DNA of 64,000 nucleotides from contig CAXXWF010000001.1 of NCBI GenBank assembly GCA_963665865.2, forward strand, positions 434,001 through 498,000. The letters are read 5' to 3'. Positions 43,928-53,285 of this stretch are shown piece after piece. The notes beneath the pieces were generated by a model that was not told where the DNA came from, searched no databases, and was given only the letters and a program-made list of their open reading frames with translations. Made by a program: the position numbers and the translations under genes. Positions within the stretch are counted from its first letter, which is position 1. Every line of letters starts with the position of its first letter. This DNA comes from PHAA01 sp963665865. Lineage in GTDB: Bacteria > Bacillota > Syntrophomonadia > Syntrophomonadales > Syntrophomonadaceae.

Positions 43928-45790
43928 ATGGGAAAAGCAGTAGGAATAGATTTGGGCACTACCAACTCAGCCGTTGCTATCATGGAATCGGGTAAACCGG
44001 TGATTATCGTCAATGCCGAGGGGGATAGGGTAACGCCCTCGGTAGTTGCTTTCACCAAGGATAATCGCCGATTGGTTGGGACACTGGCAAAACGCCAGGC
44101 AATAATGAACCCCGAAGCGACAATTTATTCAGCTAAACGCTTTATTGGCCGCAAGTATGACGAAGTAAGCGAGGAAATGAAAATCGTACCTTATAAAGTT
44201 GCCCGCGGGGCCAATGATGCAGTGTATTTTGAGATCCAGGGCAAGGCGCAGGCACCGGAAGAGATAAGTGCTCAAGTTTTGCGTAAACTGGTTGAAGATG
44301 CTTCAAACTACCTGGGTGAGAAGGTAACTGACGCGGTTATTACCGTACCGGCGTATTTCAATGATGCGCAGCGTCAAGCTACTAAGGATGCCGGTCAAAT
44401 AGCAGGTCTCAACGTGCTGCGGATTATAAATGAACCAACCGCCGCAGCTCTGTCATATGGCCTGGAAAATCATAAAAACCAAACCGTTATGATCTTTGAT
44501 CTAGGTGGAGGGACTTTTGATGTTTCCATCCTGGATATAGGTGATGGGGTGGTGGAAGTACGCTCTACTTCGGGAGATACCCATTTAGGTGGGGATGATT
44601 TCGATAAACTGGTGGTTGATTATTTGGCCGATGATTTCAACAAAAATGAAGGCATTGACCTGCGCAAAGACAAACAGGCCTTACAAAGGCTGTACGAGGC
44701 GGCTGAGAAGGGCAAAGTGGAATTATCTGCCACCACCACGACTACGATTACTTTGCCTTTTATTACGGCTGATGCTTCCGGTCCGCGTCATCTGGATATT
44801 AAACTGACCCGGGCTAAATTTGATGATCTTACCCATCAGTTGCTGGAGCGCTGTCTGGTTTCAGTCAAACAAGCTTTGAAAGATGGCAATCTAACTGAAA
44901 AGGATCTGGATGAGGTTATTCTGGTCGGTGGTTCTACTCGTATACTGGCGGTTCAGGAATTGGTAAGAGCTTTTACCGGCAAGGAGCCGAATATGTCAGT
45001 GAATCCAGATGAGGTAGTAGCCCTTGGAGCAGCGGTACAAGCAGCGATTATTACCGGAGAAGTTAAAGACGTACTTCTGCTGGATGTTACTCCTTTGTCA
45101 GTGGGATTGGAGACCATGGGTGGCGTAATGACCCGTTTGATCGATCGCAATACTACGATTCCTTGTCAGCGTACAGAAGTCTTCAGTACTGCCGAAGATA
45201 ATCAGCCCTCGGTGGACATAGTTGTATTGCAGGGGGAACGTGAATTAGCGCAGGACAACCGTCAGATAGGTCGCTTCCGTCTCGATGGAATTGCCCCTGC
45301 CCCGCGGGGAGCAGCTCAGATAGAAGTTACTTTTGACATTGATACCAACGGTATTCTGAGCGTGTCAGCCAAGGACAAAGCCACGAACAAAGAACAAAAG
45401 ATTACGATCAGTGGATCTACCAATCTTGATAAAGGTGAAATAGACCGTATGGTCACAGATGCCGCCGCCCACGCTGCTGAAGACAAAAAGCGCCGGGAGA
45501 ATATAGATCTTAAGAATGAAGCAGACTCTCTGGCTCATGGTCTGACCAGAACCTTGAAAGATTTAGGGGAAAAGGTACCCAGCAATGAAATAGCCAGAAT
45601 TGAGCAATTGATTGCTGACACCAAAGCTGCTATTGAAGCTGAAACTCCGACTGAGAAGCTGCGCCAATTAATCAGCGATCTGCAGCAAGCCGGCCATGGC
45701 TTGGCCAGTTCCGCCAATGAACCTGAAGGTTCAAAGGGTGGTCCCACTGGTGTTGATGATACCATTGACGCTGATTTTGAGGAAAAGTAA
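43928..45790 (+). CDS. dnaK: Molecular chaperone DnaK (Hsp70)
   Basis: 620 residues. ATPase domain motifs GIDLGTTNSAVAIME, FDLGGGTFDVS and VGGSTRI are intact, and the substrate-binding domain and helical lid follow, ending in an acidic tail (DDTIDADFEEK). It folds proteins with J-protein and nucleotide exchange factors. No grpE is nearby, so a second dnaK locus probably exists elsewhere. GGAGG precedes the ATG. Forms an operon with cbpA, cbpM and clpB downstream. Confidence 0.96.
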   Translation: MGKAVGIDLGTTNSAVAIMESGKPVIIVNAEGDRVTPSVVAFTKDNRRLVGTLAKRQAIMNPEATIYSAKRFIGRKYDEVSEEMKIVPYKVARGANDAVYFEIQGKAQAPEEISAQVLRKLVEDASNYLGEKVTDAVITVPAYFNDAQRQATKDAGQIAGLNVLRIINEPTAAALSYGLENHKNQTVMIFDLGGGTFDVSILDIGDGVVEVRSTSGDTHLGGDDFDKLVVDYLADDFNKNEGIDLRKDKQALQRLYEAAEKGKVELSATTTTTITLPFITADASGPRHLDIKLTRAKFDDLTHQLLERCLVSVKQALKDGNLTEKDLDEVILVGGSTRILAVQELVRAFTGKEPNMSVNPDEVVALGAAVQAAIITGEVKDVLLLDVTPLSVGLETMGGVMTRLIDRNTTIPCQRTEVFSTAEDNQPSVDIVVLQGERELAQDNRQIGRFRLDGIAPAPRGAAQIEVTFDIDTNGILSVSAKDKATNKEQKITISGSTNLDKGEIDRMVTDAAAHAAEDKKRRENIDLKNEADSLAHGLTRTLKDLGEKVPSNEIARIEQLIADTKAAIEAETPTEKLRQLISDLQQAGHGLASSANEPEGSKGGPTGVDDTIDADFEEK

Positions 45791-45806
45791 GAAATAGATA
45801 CCGGGA

Positions 45807-45953
45807 ATAGACGCGGGCGACTTCGTCGCACGCAGAAATTATATGATTAACGCGGACTTTTAAGCCATAGTTTTGATACTGGGGAGTAGGGGATAGTTGT
45901 TTCCTAAAGAGAGCCGCGAAAATCATAAAAAAATCCGCGTAGTCCGCGTCTAT
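45807..45953. repeat. Inverted-end dispersed element, copy 1
   Basis: Begins ATAGACGCGG (45807-45816) and ends CCGCGTCTAT (45944-45953), an exact inverse. About 147 bases, no gene, in the dnaK-cbpA gap. The same ends occur at 54199 and 54369. A 16-base piece (gacttagtcgcacgca) recurs near 47257. Confidence 0.75.
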
Positions 45954-45981
45954 CGTTCCCTTGGAAGGCGGGTGATGTAGG

Positions 45982-46929
45982 TTGGAATATAAGGATTATT
46001 ACAAGGCCCTGGGAGTTGAGAAGACGGCCAGCCAGAAAGAGATTCAGGCTGCTTATCGCAAACTGGCCAGGAAATTACATCCGGATGTTAATAAAAAACC
46101 GGATGCGGAGGACAGTTTTAAAACAATCAATGAGGCCTATGAGGTTTTAAAGGATCCTGAAAAACGTAAGCGCTATGATTCAGTGGGGCCTAATTGGCGC
46201 GACGGTGAAAACTACAGCTCGCCGGATGGTTGGGAAAATGTGCATTTCGACTTTGGTAACGGCGGCGGTGATGCTGGACAATTCAGCGATTTTTTTGAGG
46301 GCCTTTTCGGACGGGGGCGAGCGCGAGGTCGTGCCAGTGAGGAAAGACCTAGCTGGGCTATGCGTGGGGCAGATCAAGAAGCTGATATAGAATTAACTCT
46401 GGAAGAAGCCTACCATGGTATTAAGAAAACCATTGGTCTGCAACAGTTAGAAATGGATGGCTTCTCATATGTGCCTAAAACTCGGGAAATCAACGTCAAT
46501 ATTCCAAGTGGGGTCAGTGAAGGCAAACGTATTCGTTTGAGCGGTCAAGGTGGAGCTGGCAGCGGGGGTCAGAATGGTGACCTCTATCTCCGGGTTCATT
46601 ATCTGCCCCATAGAATATTTACTATAAACGGCAACGATCTGGAGGAGGAAATTACCGTCAGTCCCTGGGAAGCGGCTTTGGGTGCCAAAGTAGAGCTTGC
46701 CACCATGACCGGTACAGTTAATTTGACAGTGCCTCCCGGCGTGCAGTCAGGTCAGAAAATGCGGCTGCGGGGTAAAGGGATGCCCGCTTCCAAAGGCTCG
46801 TTTGGCGACCTTTATGCGGTTATAAAAATTGTGGTTCCCAAAAAGCTTGATGAGCGGGAACGGGAACTATTTGAAGAATTATCCCGAGTCTCTACTTTTA
46901 ACCCGCGTTCAACGGGAAAGGAGGCGTAA
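45982..46929 (+). CDS. cbpA: CbpA-type J-domain chaperone
   Basis: 315 residues with the J-domain (YYKALGVEKTASQKEIQAAY, HPDVN), a Gly/Phe region (about 80-125) and the two C-terminal substrate-binding domains. The zinc-finger domain of DnaJ is absent, so this is CbpA class. A TTG start follows GGCGGGTGATGTAGG. It lies after dnaK and before a CbpM-like gene. Confidence 0.93.
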   Translation: MEYKDYYKALGVEKTASQKEIQAAYRKLARKLHPDVNKKPDAEDSFKTINEAYEVLKDPEKRKRYDSVGPNWRDGENYSSPDGWENVHFDFGNGGGDAGQFSDFFEGLFGRGRARGRASEERPSWAMRGADQEADIELTLEEAYHGIKKTIGLQQLEMDGFSYVPKTREINVNIPSGVSEGKRIRLSGQGGAGSGGQNGDLYLRVHYLPHRIFTINGNDLEEEITVSPWEAALGAKVELATMTGTVNLTVPPGVQSGQKMRLRGKGMPASKGSFGDLYAVIKIVVPKKLDERERELFEELSRVSTFNPRSTGKEA

Positions 46930-46932
46930 AGT

Positions 46933-47247
46933 ATGAAATACCAGCGTTATTATTTAGTACTTCAGCGGCCCCCATCTCGCACGGGTTTATTGACTCTGAT
47001 GGAAACTGCTCGTCAAGCTCGGGTACATCCGGATCTATTGGAACGCATGGTGGATTTAGCTTTAATTGAGCCGGAGCAGAGCAGTCCTGAAATACTATTT
47101 GCACCCGAGGCAGTGGCCGATATTTGCCGAGCCATGCGTCTGCGCAATGAGCTAGGCATTAATTGGGTCGGGGTCGGGTTGGTTATGGATTTGTTGGAGC
47201 GCATCAACCAATTGGAACGAGAACTTTATAGGCTAAAGAAAGATTAG
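46933..47247 (+). CDS. CbpM-like chaperone modulator
   Basis: 104 residues with a MerR-like helix-turn-helix (RQARVHPDLLERMVDLALI...DICRAMRLRNELGINWVGVGLVMDLLERINQLE). CbpM binds the CbpA J-domain and inhibits it. AAGGAGG is in the end of cbpA; only three bases separate the stop and this ATG. Weaker alternative: a MerR-type regulator. Confidence 0.82.
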   Translation: MKYQRYYLVLQRPPSRTGLLTLMETARQARVHPDLLERMVDLALIEPEQSSPEILFAPEAVADICRAMRLRNELGINWVGVGLVMDLLERINQLERELYRLKKD

Positions 47248-47337
47248 CTGGTGGTGACTTAGTCGCACGCATCAACCAACGTGAGTGGTTTCCAGTCATA
47301 AATGTGAGCGCTGTTTTTAAAAAGGGAGGTGCAGAGA

Positions 47338-49953
47338 ATGGATATGAACAAATTAACTGAAAAATCGCGCGAGGCGATACATGAAGCTGAGAATTTGGCT
47401 GCGGGGATGGGTCATCAGGAGGTGGATGTTGAGCATTTATTGCTGGCGCTTCTGGAACAAAATGAAGGTCTGATTCCTGGTCTTTTTAAGCGGGCCGAAA
47501 TTGATCTTGACGTAATAATTACAGAGCTGGAAGATCATTTGGGCAAACGTCCCCGGGTATCCGGCGGCGCCATTGAAGCCGGCAAAGTGTATGTTACTCA
47601 GCGGCTCAACCAACTGCTGACTAGGGCTGAAAAAGAAGCTGGTCGGCTTAAGGACGATTATATTAGTGTAGAGCATTTAGTATTAGCTATGTTTGATGAA
47701 GGTTCTGCCAGCGTAGCGGCGCGTATTATAAAACAAGCAGGTTTAACCCGGGATAAGTTCTTGCAGGCTCTGACTTCGGTGCGGGGCAACCAACGGGTTA
47801 CCAGCCCTACTCCCGAGGCTACATATGAAGCCCTGGAACGGTATGGGCGAGATTTGGTGGCCCTGGCACGCAGCGGCAAGCTGGACCCGGTTATTGGTCG
47901 GGATAGCGAGATCCGTGATGTTATTCTGATTTTATCGCGTAAACGCAAGAATAATCCGGTACTGATAGGTGAGCCGGGGGTTGGCAAAACTGCCATTGTG
48001 GAGGGATTGGCACACCGGATTGTGCGCAATGATGTGCCGGAGGGTTTAAAAAACAAGACCATCTTTGAATTGGATATGGGGGCACTGGTAGCCGGTGCTA
48101 AATACCGGGGCGAGTTTGAAGAAAGATTGAAGGCAGTTCTGCAGGAGGTAAAACAGAGCGAAGGGCGTATTATTCTCTTTATTGATGAACTGCACAATAT
48201 AGTAGGAGCAGGTAAGGCCGAAGGCTCCATGGATGCGGGCAACATGCTCAAACCCATGCTGGCACGGGGGGAACTGCACTGTATCGGTGCTACCACCCTG
48301 GATGAATACCGCAAACATATCGAAAAGGACGCCGCCCTGGAACGCAGATTCCAGCCGGTTATGGTGGAAGAGCCGACTGTGGAGGATACAATTTCCATAC
48401 TGCGGGGCTTAAAAGAAAGGTTTGAAGTATTCCACGGGGTAAAAATTCATGATAATGCTTTGGTGGGAGCTGCAGTACTTTCTAACCGTTATATATCAGA
48501 TCGATTTTTGCCTGACAAAGCCATTGATCTGATAGATCAGGCCTGTGCCATGGTAAGAACCGAAATCGATTCTATGCCAGCTGATTTGGATGAAATATCC
48601 CGGCGCATTATGCAGCTGGAAATTGAAGAGGCAGCCCTGAGCAAAGAAAAAGACCCGGCCAGCCAGGATAGACTGCAGGTTTTGCAGAGGGAACTGGCCG
48701 ATTTTAAGAACAAGGGAGATTCAATGCGTGCCAAATGGGAGGCGGAGAAGAACGCTATCCACAAGGTGACAGCTCTGCGTGAGGAGCTGGATAATGTAAG
48801 GCAAGATATAGAACGGGCTGAACGCGATTATAATCTTAACCGGGCGGCCGAGTTGAAATATGGGCAGCTGCCGGAACTGGAAAGAAGATTGCAGGCGGAA
48901 GAAGAATTTATGGTCCGCAAACAGGGAACGGTAAGCGTACTCAGCGAAGAGGTTACAGAAGATGAGATAGCCCGCATTATCTCGCGCTGGACGGGCATCC
49001 CCTTGACCCGTCTGGTCGAAGGGGAGAGGGAGAAACTTCTGCGTTTGGATGATATTCTGCACGAACGCTTGATTGGACAGGATGAAGCGGTAAGCCTGGT
49101 TAGCGATGCAATCATACGTGCGCGGGCGGGCATTAAGGACCCGCGTCGTCCCATTGGTTCTTTCATATTTCTGGGACCGACCGGGGTGGGCAAAACGGAA
49201 CTAGCCAAGACTCTGGCGCAGGCGTTGTTCGATTCTGATAAGAATATGATTCGTATTGATATGAGTGAGTATATGGAAAAGCATACGGTTTCACGTTTAA
49301 TTGGCGCACCTCCCGGTTATGTGGGCTATGATGAAGGGGGGCAATTAACCGAGGCGGTACGCCGCAAACCTTACGCCGTAATCCTTTTTGATGAAATTGA
49401 GAAGGCGCATCACGATGTTTTTAATGTTCTGCTGCAGGTTCTTGATGATGGGCGTATAACTGACTCACACGGACGTACGGTCGATTTTAAGAATACCATT
49501 ATTATTATGACCTCCAATCTGGGGTCGCAATACCTTCTGGAAGGGATTAATGATAAGGGTGAGATCAGCGAAACTGCCCGTGATCAGGTTATGAACGAAC
49601 TTCACAAGTGGTTCCGGCCTGAATTCTTGAACCGGGTAGATGAGACCGTGCTTTTCAAGCCACTTACTCTCAAGGAAATTGAACGAATTGTGGAATTAAT
49701 GGTGGATGACTTGCGGCATCGGCTGCAAGAGCGCCAGATAAAACTGGAACTTACTGAAAACGCGCGGCTGTTCGTTGCGGCTGAGGGGTATGATCCGGTT
49801 TATGGAGCTCGACCCTTGAAACGATTCCTGCAAAGTAAGCTGGAGACCCTGGTGGGTCGTGCTTTAATAAGTGGGCAGATTTTAGACGGAGCCACCATCC
49901 AGGTTGATACTGACAATGGGAAACTGACTATAGATTGGAGTAATCCGCAATAA
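47338..49953 (+). CDS. clpB: ATP-dependent disaggregase ClpB
   Basis: 871 residues. The N-terminal Clp repeats, two AAA+ modules with Walker A GEPGVGKT near 202 and GPTGVGKT near 612, the middle coiled coil (about 410-530), and the second-region signature are present. It pulls apart aggregates with DnaK. AAAGGGAGGTG precedes ATG 47338 (an ATG two codons later is the alternative). Final gene of the MerR-dnaK-cbpA-cbpM-clpB locus. Confidence 0.96.
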   Translation: MDMNKLTEKSREAIHEAENLAAGMGHQEVDVEHLLLALLEQNEGLIPGLFKRAEIDLDVIITELEDHLGKRPRVSGGAIEAGKVYVTQRLNQLLTRAEKEAGRLKDDYISVEHLVLAMFDEGSASVAARIIKQAGLTRDKFLQALTSVRGNQRVTSPTPEATYEALERYGRDLVALARSGKLDPVIGRDSEIRDVILILSRKRKNNPVLIGEPGVGKTAIVEGLAHRIVRNDVPEGLKNKTIFELDMGALVAGAKYRGEFEERLKAVLQEVKQSEGRIILFIDELHNIVGAGKAEGSMDAGNMLKPMLARGELHCIGATTLDEYRKHIEKDAALERRFQPVMVEEPTVEDTISILRGLKERFEVFHGVKIHDNALVGAAVLSNRYISDRFLPDKAIDLIDQACAMVRTEIDSMPADLDEISRRIMQLEIEEAALSKEKDPASQDRLQVLQRELADFKNKGDSMRAKWEAEKNAIHKVTALREELDNVRQDIERAERDYNLNRAAELKYGQLPELERRLQAEEEFMVRKQGTVSVLSEEVTEDEIARIISRWTGIPLTRLVEGEREKLLRLDDILHERLIGQDEAVSLVSDAIIRARAGIKDPRRPIGSFIFLGPTGVGKTELAKTLAQALFDSDKNMIRIDMSEYMEKHTVSRLIGAPPGYVGYDEGGQLTEAVRRKPYAVILFDEIEKAHHDVFNVLLQVLDDGRITDSHGRTVDFKNTIIIMTSNLGSQYLLEGINDKGEISETARDQVMNELHKWFRPEFLNRVDETVLFKPLTLKEIERIVELMVDDLRHRLQERQIKLELTENARLFVAAEGYDPVYGARPLKRFLQSKLETLVGRALISGQILDGATIQVDTDNGKLTIDWSNPQ

Positions 49954-49987
49954 TTTAACTAGCGGAGGAATTTTCCTGATAGAAAAA

Positions 49988-50017
49988 AGGCATAGAGCCA
50001 TATCTGGCTCTATGCCT
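49988..50017. terminator. 13-bp stem terminator between convergent genes
   Basis: Arms 49988-50000 and 50005-50017 pair perfectly around a 4-base loop; on the minus strand six T follow. It can serve clpB and the minus-strand gene at 50070. Confidence 0.8.
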
Positions 50018-50069
50018 CTTCAAAAGAACTTGATAATTCATACTTCCGCTCTGAACGGTTCGGGTCTAT

Positions 50070-50348
50070 CTAACCGCTGCAGCCGCACCCGCATGAGGGG
50101 GGTAACTCCATATTAAGGCATTCAGCCTTAATATCGCCCATGCTGTTCAATGCATTGCATAGCGCCTTGACTCTGGCGTCATCCCCGCAGAGTTCAAGGA
50201 AAATAAACCCGGAAGCAGTTTGGGCCATAGTCAGTTCCCGATTGATTCCCAGCCTGGTACGAATGATATCCCCGTTCTCACTTAAAACCTTCTGGACTTT
50301 GACAGCGCTGTCTACTCGGTCTCCGATAAGAATTACCACTACATCCAT
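50070..50348 (-). CDS. TM1266-like ACT-fold protein with Cys-rich tail
   Basis: 92 residues. The segment VVVILIGDRVDSAVKVQKVLSE followed by GDIIRTRLGIN matches the TM1266 family (iron-only hydrogenase system regulator-like, ACT/NikR-type fold). The C-terminus ends SCGCGCSG, an unusual three-Cys tail that could bind metal. GGAGG precedes the ATG. The function is not established. Confidence 0.72.
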   Translation of the reverse strand: MDVVVILIGDRVDSAVKVQKVLSENGDIIRTRLGINRELTMAQTASGFIFLELCGDDARVKALCNALNSMGDIKAECLNMELPPSCGCGCSG

Positions 50349-50495
50349 GCTAATTCCTCCTCATTTTAATACCCAAACAGGATATGCTGTTAGGATATAC
50401 CAATATTATATATATATTCATAAAAATTGTAATGAAGTTTTATTAAAAATAATAACTAGGAGTTATTTTTTTTATAAGGAAGCATATGTTATAGT

Positions 50496-50635
50496 GTTTT
50501 TATCAAACTCCTCCTCAGTGGTGGGTTCAATCCTGGACTGAGGAGGAGTTTGATAAAAACGCTCGCGGCGCGATGCACACAAAACGCAAAGGGAAGGCGC
50601 TATAGCGCCCGCGTTTTGGCGCGCAATTCGCGCAA
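50496..50635. repeat. 23-bp perfect inverted repeat followed by GC-rich palindromes
   Basis: Arms 50496-50518 and 50538-50560 are perfectly complementary around a 19-base loop. Then aaaacgc/gcgtttt flanks the inner palindrome ggcgctatagcgcc (50595-50608), and a gcgcgcaattcgcgc palindrome follows. The stretch is much richer in GC than its surroundings. It directly precedes the cysteine desulfurase start. It has no coding potential. Confidence 0.8.
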
Positions 50636-50666
50636 GCGCTCATTGAATGTTAGGGGGGATTCTTTT

Positions 50667-51815
50667 ATGGAAAACATCTACATGGATAATGCGGCAACTT
50701 CCTTTCCCAAGCCAGAATGTGTATATACGGCAGTTGATCATTTCAATCGATACCTCGGTGCCAATCCAGGGCGGGGAACTCATCAGCAAACTGTACAGGC
50801 GGGATCCATCCTGCTGGATGCTCGGGAAGCTTTGGCTAGTCTCTTTAATATTGATGATTGCGACAATATTGCCTTCACTGCCAATGTCACGGAGGCCTTA
50901 AATACTGGGCTCAAGGGCTTGTTAAAAGCCGGTGACCATGTCATTACTACGAGTATGGAACACAATGCGGTGGCCCGACCTCTTTTTGCCTTATCTGGTC
51001 AGGGAGTGGAATGGACTACAGTACCATGCAGTTCCGAAGGCAAACTTGATGTCCAACTGCTGGAAAAAGCAATCAAAGTCAATACCCGCATGATTTGCAT
51101 GCTGCATGCCTCGAACCTGACCGGGACTATAATGCCAATTGCGGAAGTAGGGAAAATTGCCCGCGACCGGAGCATAGTTTTCATGGTTGATAGTGCCCAG
51201 ACCGCAGGTATATTGGAACTGGATGTAGGCAAGCAATGCATTGATATACTAACCTTCACCGGACACAAAGGGTTACTTGGACCGCAGGGTACAGGGGGTA
51301 TATATATAAAGCCCGGTTTACAGATAAATCCCTTGAAAGAGGGCGGTACCGGTTCTCTGTCGGAGTCCCTCGAGCAGCCCAGTTGGATGCCTGACCGGTT
51401 GGAGAGCGGCACTCCCAACACTCCAGGTATTGCCGGACTTCTGGCTGGGGTTAAGTTTGTTTTGGAAACTGGAATAGACGTAATTCACAACCGTGAGCAG
51501 GATATGACTAAAGCTCTATTGCATGGGATGAAGGGTATGGAAGGGGTGCAAATCTATGGATCACCTGACAGCCGCCAACGCACAGCAGTAATCGCATTTA
51601 ATATCGACGGAATTGATTGCGGGGAATTGAGTATGCGGCTGGAACATGAACATGGCATTATAACCCGTTCCGGCTTACATTGTGCGCTTTTAGCCCATCA
51701 GACTCTGGGGACACTGCAGAGGGGGGCTTGCCGCTTAAGCCCAGGCTTTTTTACAACCGAAGCCCAAATTGAAACCGTGCTGAAAGCTATTTATGATATT
51801 TCACATTCGCTTTAA
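50667..51815 (+). CDS. Cysteine desulfurase-like class V aminotransferase
   Basis: 382 residues from ATG after GGGGGG. YMDNAATSFPKP opens the class V aminotransferase fold; the PLP-Lys is in FTGHKGLLGPQGTGG near 205, and an active-site Cys is in RSGLHCALL near 345. It likely takes sulfur from cysteine (SufS/Csd-like family) for cluster or tRNA use. No scaffold gene is adjacent. A longer frame (from 50550) would start inside the upstream palindromic repeat and is not used. Confidence 0.87.
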   Translation: MENIYMDNAATSFPKPECVYTAVDHFNRYLGANPGRGTHQQTVQAGSILLDAREALASLFNIDDCDNIAFTANVTEALNTGLKGLLKAGDHVITTSMEHNAVARPLFALSGQGVEWTTVPCSSEGKLDVQLLEKAIKVNTRMICMLHASNLTGTIMPIAEVGKIARDRSIVFMVDSAQTAGILELDVGKQCIDILTFTGHKGLLGPQGTGGIYIKPGLQINPLKEGGTGSLSESLEQPSWMPDRLESGTPNTPGIAGLLAGVKFVLETGIDVIHNREQDMTKALLHGMKGMEGVQIYGSPDSRQRTAVIAFNIDGIDCGELSMRLEHEHGIITRSGLHCALLAHQTLGTLQRGACRLSPGFFTTEAQIETVLKAIYDISHSL

Positions 51816-51852
51816 AACAAAGCTTCATCTAACCTGCCATGTCGACATGCTA

Positions 51853-51881
51853 AGCTCTTCCATAATTGGAGGGGCTTTTTC
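51853..51881 (+). terminator. Terminator after the cysteine desulfurase gene
   Basis: AGCTCTTCCA pairs with TGGAGGGGCT (G-T wobbles allowed) and a TTTTT run follows. Confidence 0.75.
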
Positions 51882-52001
51882 TCTTCACTCCGAAATTCGG
51901 AAGTATTGTAATATTAAATATTTACCACAATATAGTATAATGATGTAACAGTTGCGGCAAACATATAGAGCGGATTAGGTTGGAAAGCGAGGTTAGGTGA
52001 A

Positions 52002-52682
52002 TTGAGTTATTTGAAATCAGGTTTGCTTAGTTTTATGGCTAGGTTTAAGGATCCGGTAAGTGGGTTTACCCATCTCGGAGGAGCTTTATTATCTATTGCC
52101 GGATTGGTGATTCTGATAAGATATGCTGTGCGTCTCGCTACTATTAAGCATATAGTAGCCTTTGCTATATTTGGCGCCACACTTATCCTCCTTTATACAT
52201 CAAGTGCGGTATACCATCTGTTAAAAGTTCCAGAAAAGATTAATATCCTGCTAAGGCGGATAGATCATATGATGATCTATGTGCTGATCGCAGGTACCTA
52301 TACTCCCATCTGTGTGATTGGTCTGACTGGCGCGTGGGGTTTAAGCATGTTAATTACGGTGTGGGTTCTGGCCGCAATGGGGATTTTTATGACAGTATTC
52401 TGGTTTGGGGCACCACGCTGGTTGACTACGGCAGTTTATCTGCTAATGGGATGGCTCGTCGTGATTGCTTTTTATCCTTTAATCCATACCCTTCCTATCG
52501 GTGGTATAACCTGGCTAGCGGTTGGTGGTCTGCTATACTCTGTGGGAGCGATAGTCTATGGATTCAAGTGGCCGAAAATTAATTCCCGCTGGTTCGGCTT
52601 TCATGAGATTTTTCACCTCTTTGTGATCGCAGGAAGTTTAGGGCACTTCTGGTTAATGTTTAGATATTTGATGTATGTTTGA
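52002..52682 (+). CDS. Hemolysin III-family membrane protein
   Basis: 226 residues, seven helices with the PAQR/HlyIII features: FTHLGGALLSI near the start, SAVYHLL, and FGFHEIFHLFVIAG with the metal-site His residues near the end. Start TTG after TTAGGTGA. The family includes putative zinc-dependent membrane hydrolases and channels; true hemolysin activity is not implied. Confidence 0.87.
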   Translation: MSYLKSGLLSFMARFKDPVSGFTHLGGALLSIAGLVILIRYAVRLATIKHIVAFAIFGATLILLYTSSAVYHLLKVPEKINILLRRIDHMMIYVLIAGTYTPICVIGLTGAWGLSMLITVWVLAAMGIFMTVFWFGAPRWLTTAVYLLMGWLVVIAFYPLIHTLPIGGITWLAVGGLLYSVGAIVYGFKWPKINSRWFGFHEIFHLFVIAGSLGHFWLMFRYLMYV

Positions 52683-52755
52683 TAGCGGCAGCCTTGCTTA
52701 AGGCAATGTGCGATATGCGAACTATTAAAATAATGTGGAGAAGGGGAGGCTAGTT

Positions 52756-53271
52756 GTGGAGGTAAAGGAATTTATATCAAGTGAAATGACAATCTTCCAA
52801 CGGGAAGCATGGGTGGAAAGAGTATTTGCCGATGTCAAAAAATTAATCGCTAGCTATGGTAACCCAGATGTTTCTACGTGTGGATCTCTTTGTGTTACCT
52901 CACTCAAAAATTCTTATGTTAGAGGTCGGGTTTTTCCTTTTATTAATATTCCTATTCGATTTCGGGAAAAAGAATTGCTGGGTTTGTACGAATACTGCGA
53001 ACAGCTTCCTCTTTCAGATCAATATATCTACTGCGATTTTGTAGTTCATTCCATTTATTATGCTGAAAATAAGGACCCTGCCACCATTAGAGTCTTGGAA
53101 GATCGCGCTCGCAAGGTAATTGAAGCAATGGGCAATAAAATTATTAGTTTTGAGGATGGTATGGCGGCGATTACGATTGACCGTAAGTTTTTGGAGAAGG
53201 AAGAGGAATTTGTAATTCTAATTAAAGGCTTATTGGATGAAGCACTAAAAATGCAGGCAGAGATAGTGTAA
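52756..53271 (+). CDS. Conserved-looking protein of unknown function (171 aa)
   Basis: A soluble alpha/beta protein with three Cys (CGSLC, YC), no signal sequence and no recognised motif. GTG 52756 follows GGGGAGG and is the likely start; another GTG lies seven codons upstream. It ends 14 bases before the methionine aminopeptidase gene, so the two may be co-transcribed. Confidence 0.65.
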   Translation: MEVKEFISSEMTIFQREAWVERVFADVKKLIASYGNPDVSTCGSLCVTSLKNSYVRGRVFPFINIPIRFREKELLGLYEYCEQLPLSDQYIYCDFVVHSIYYAENKDPATIRVLEDRARKVIEAMGNKIISFEDGMAAITIDRKFLEKEEEFVILIKGLLDEALKMQAEIV

Positions 53272-53285
53272 GAAGGTGCGATTAA

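Noticed and set aside
48046..48398. Long minus-strand ORFs inside clpB
   Set aside because: They are shadows of the intact clpB frame.
50519..50537. ggttcaatcc resembles a tRNA T-loop
   Set aside because: It is the loop of a long perfect inverted repeat and no acceptor, D- or anticodon arms can be formed.
50550..50666. Longer N-terminus for the cysteine desulfurase
   Set aside because: It is encoded by the palindromic repeat, and the family starts at the MENIYMDNAAT segment with a good ribosome-binding site.
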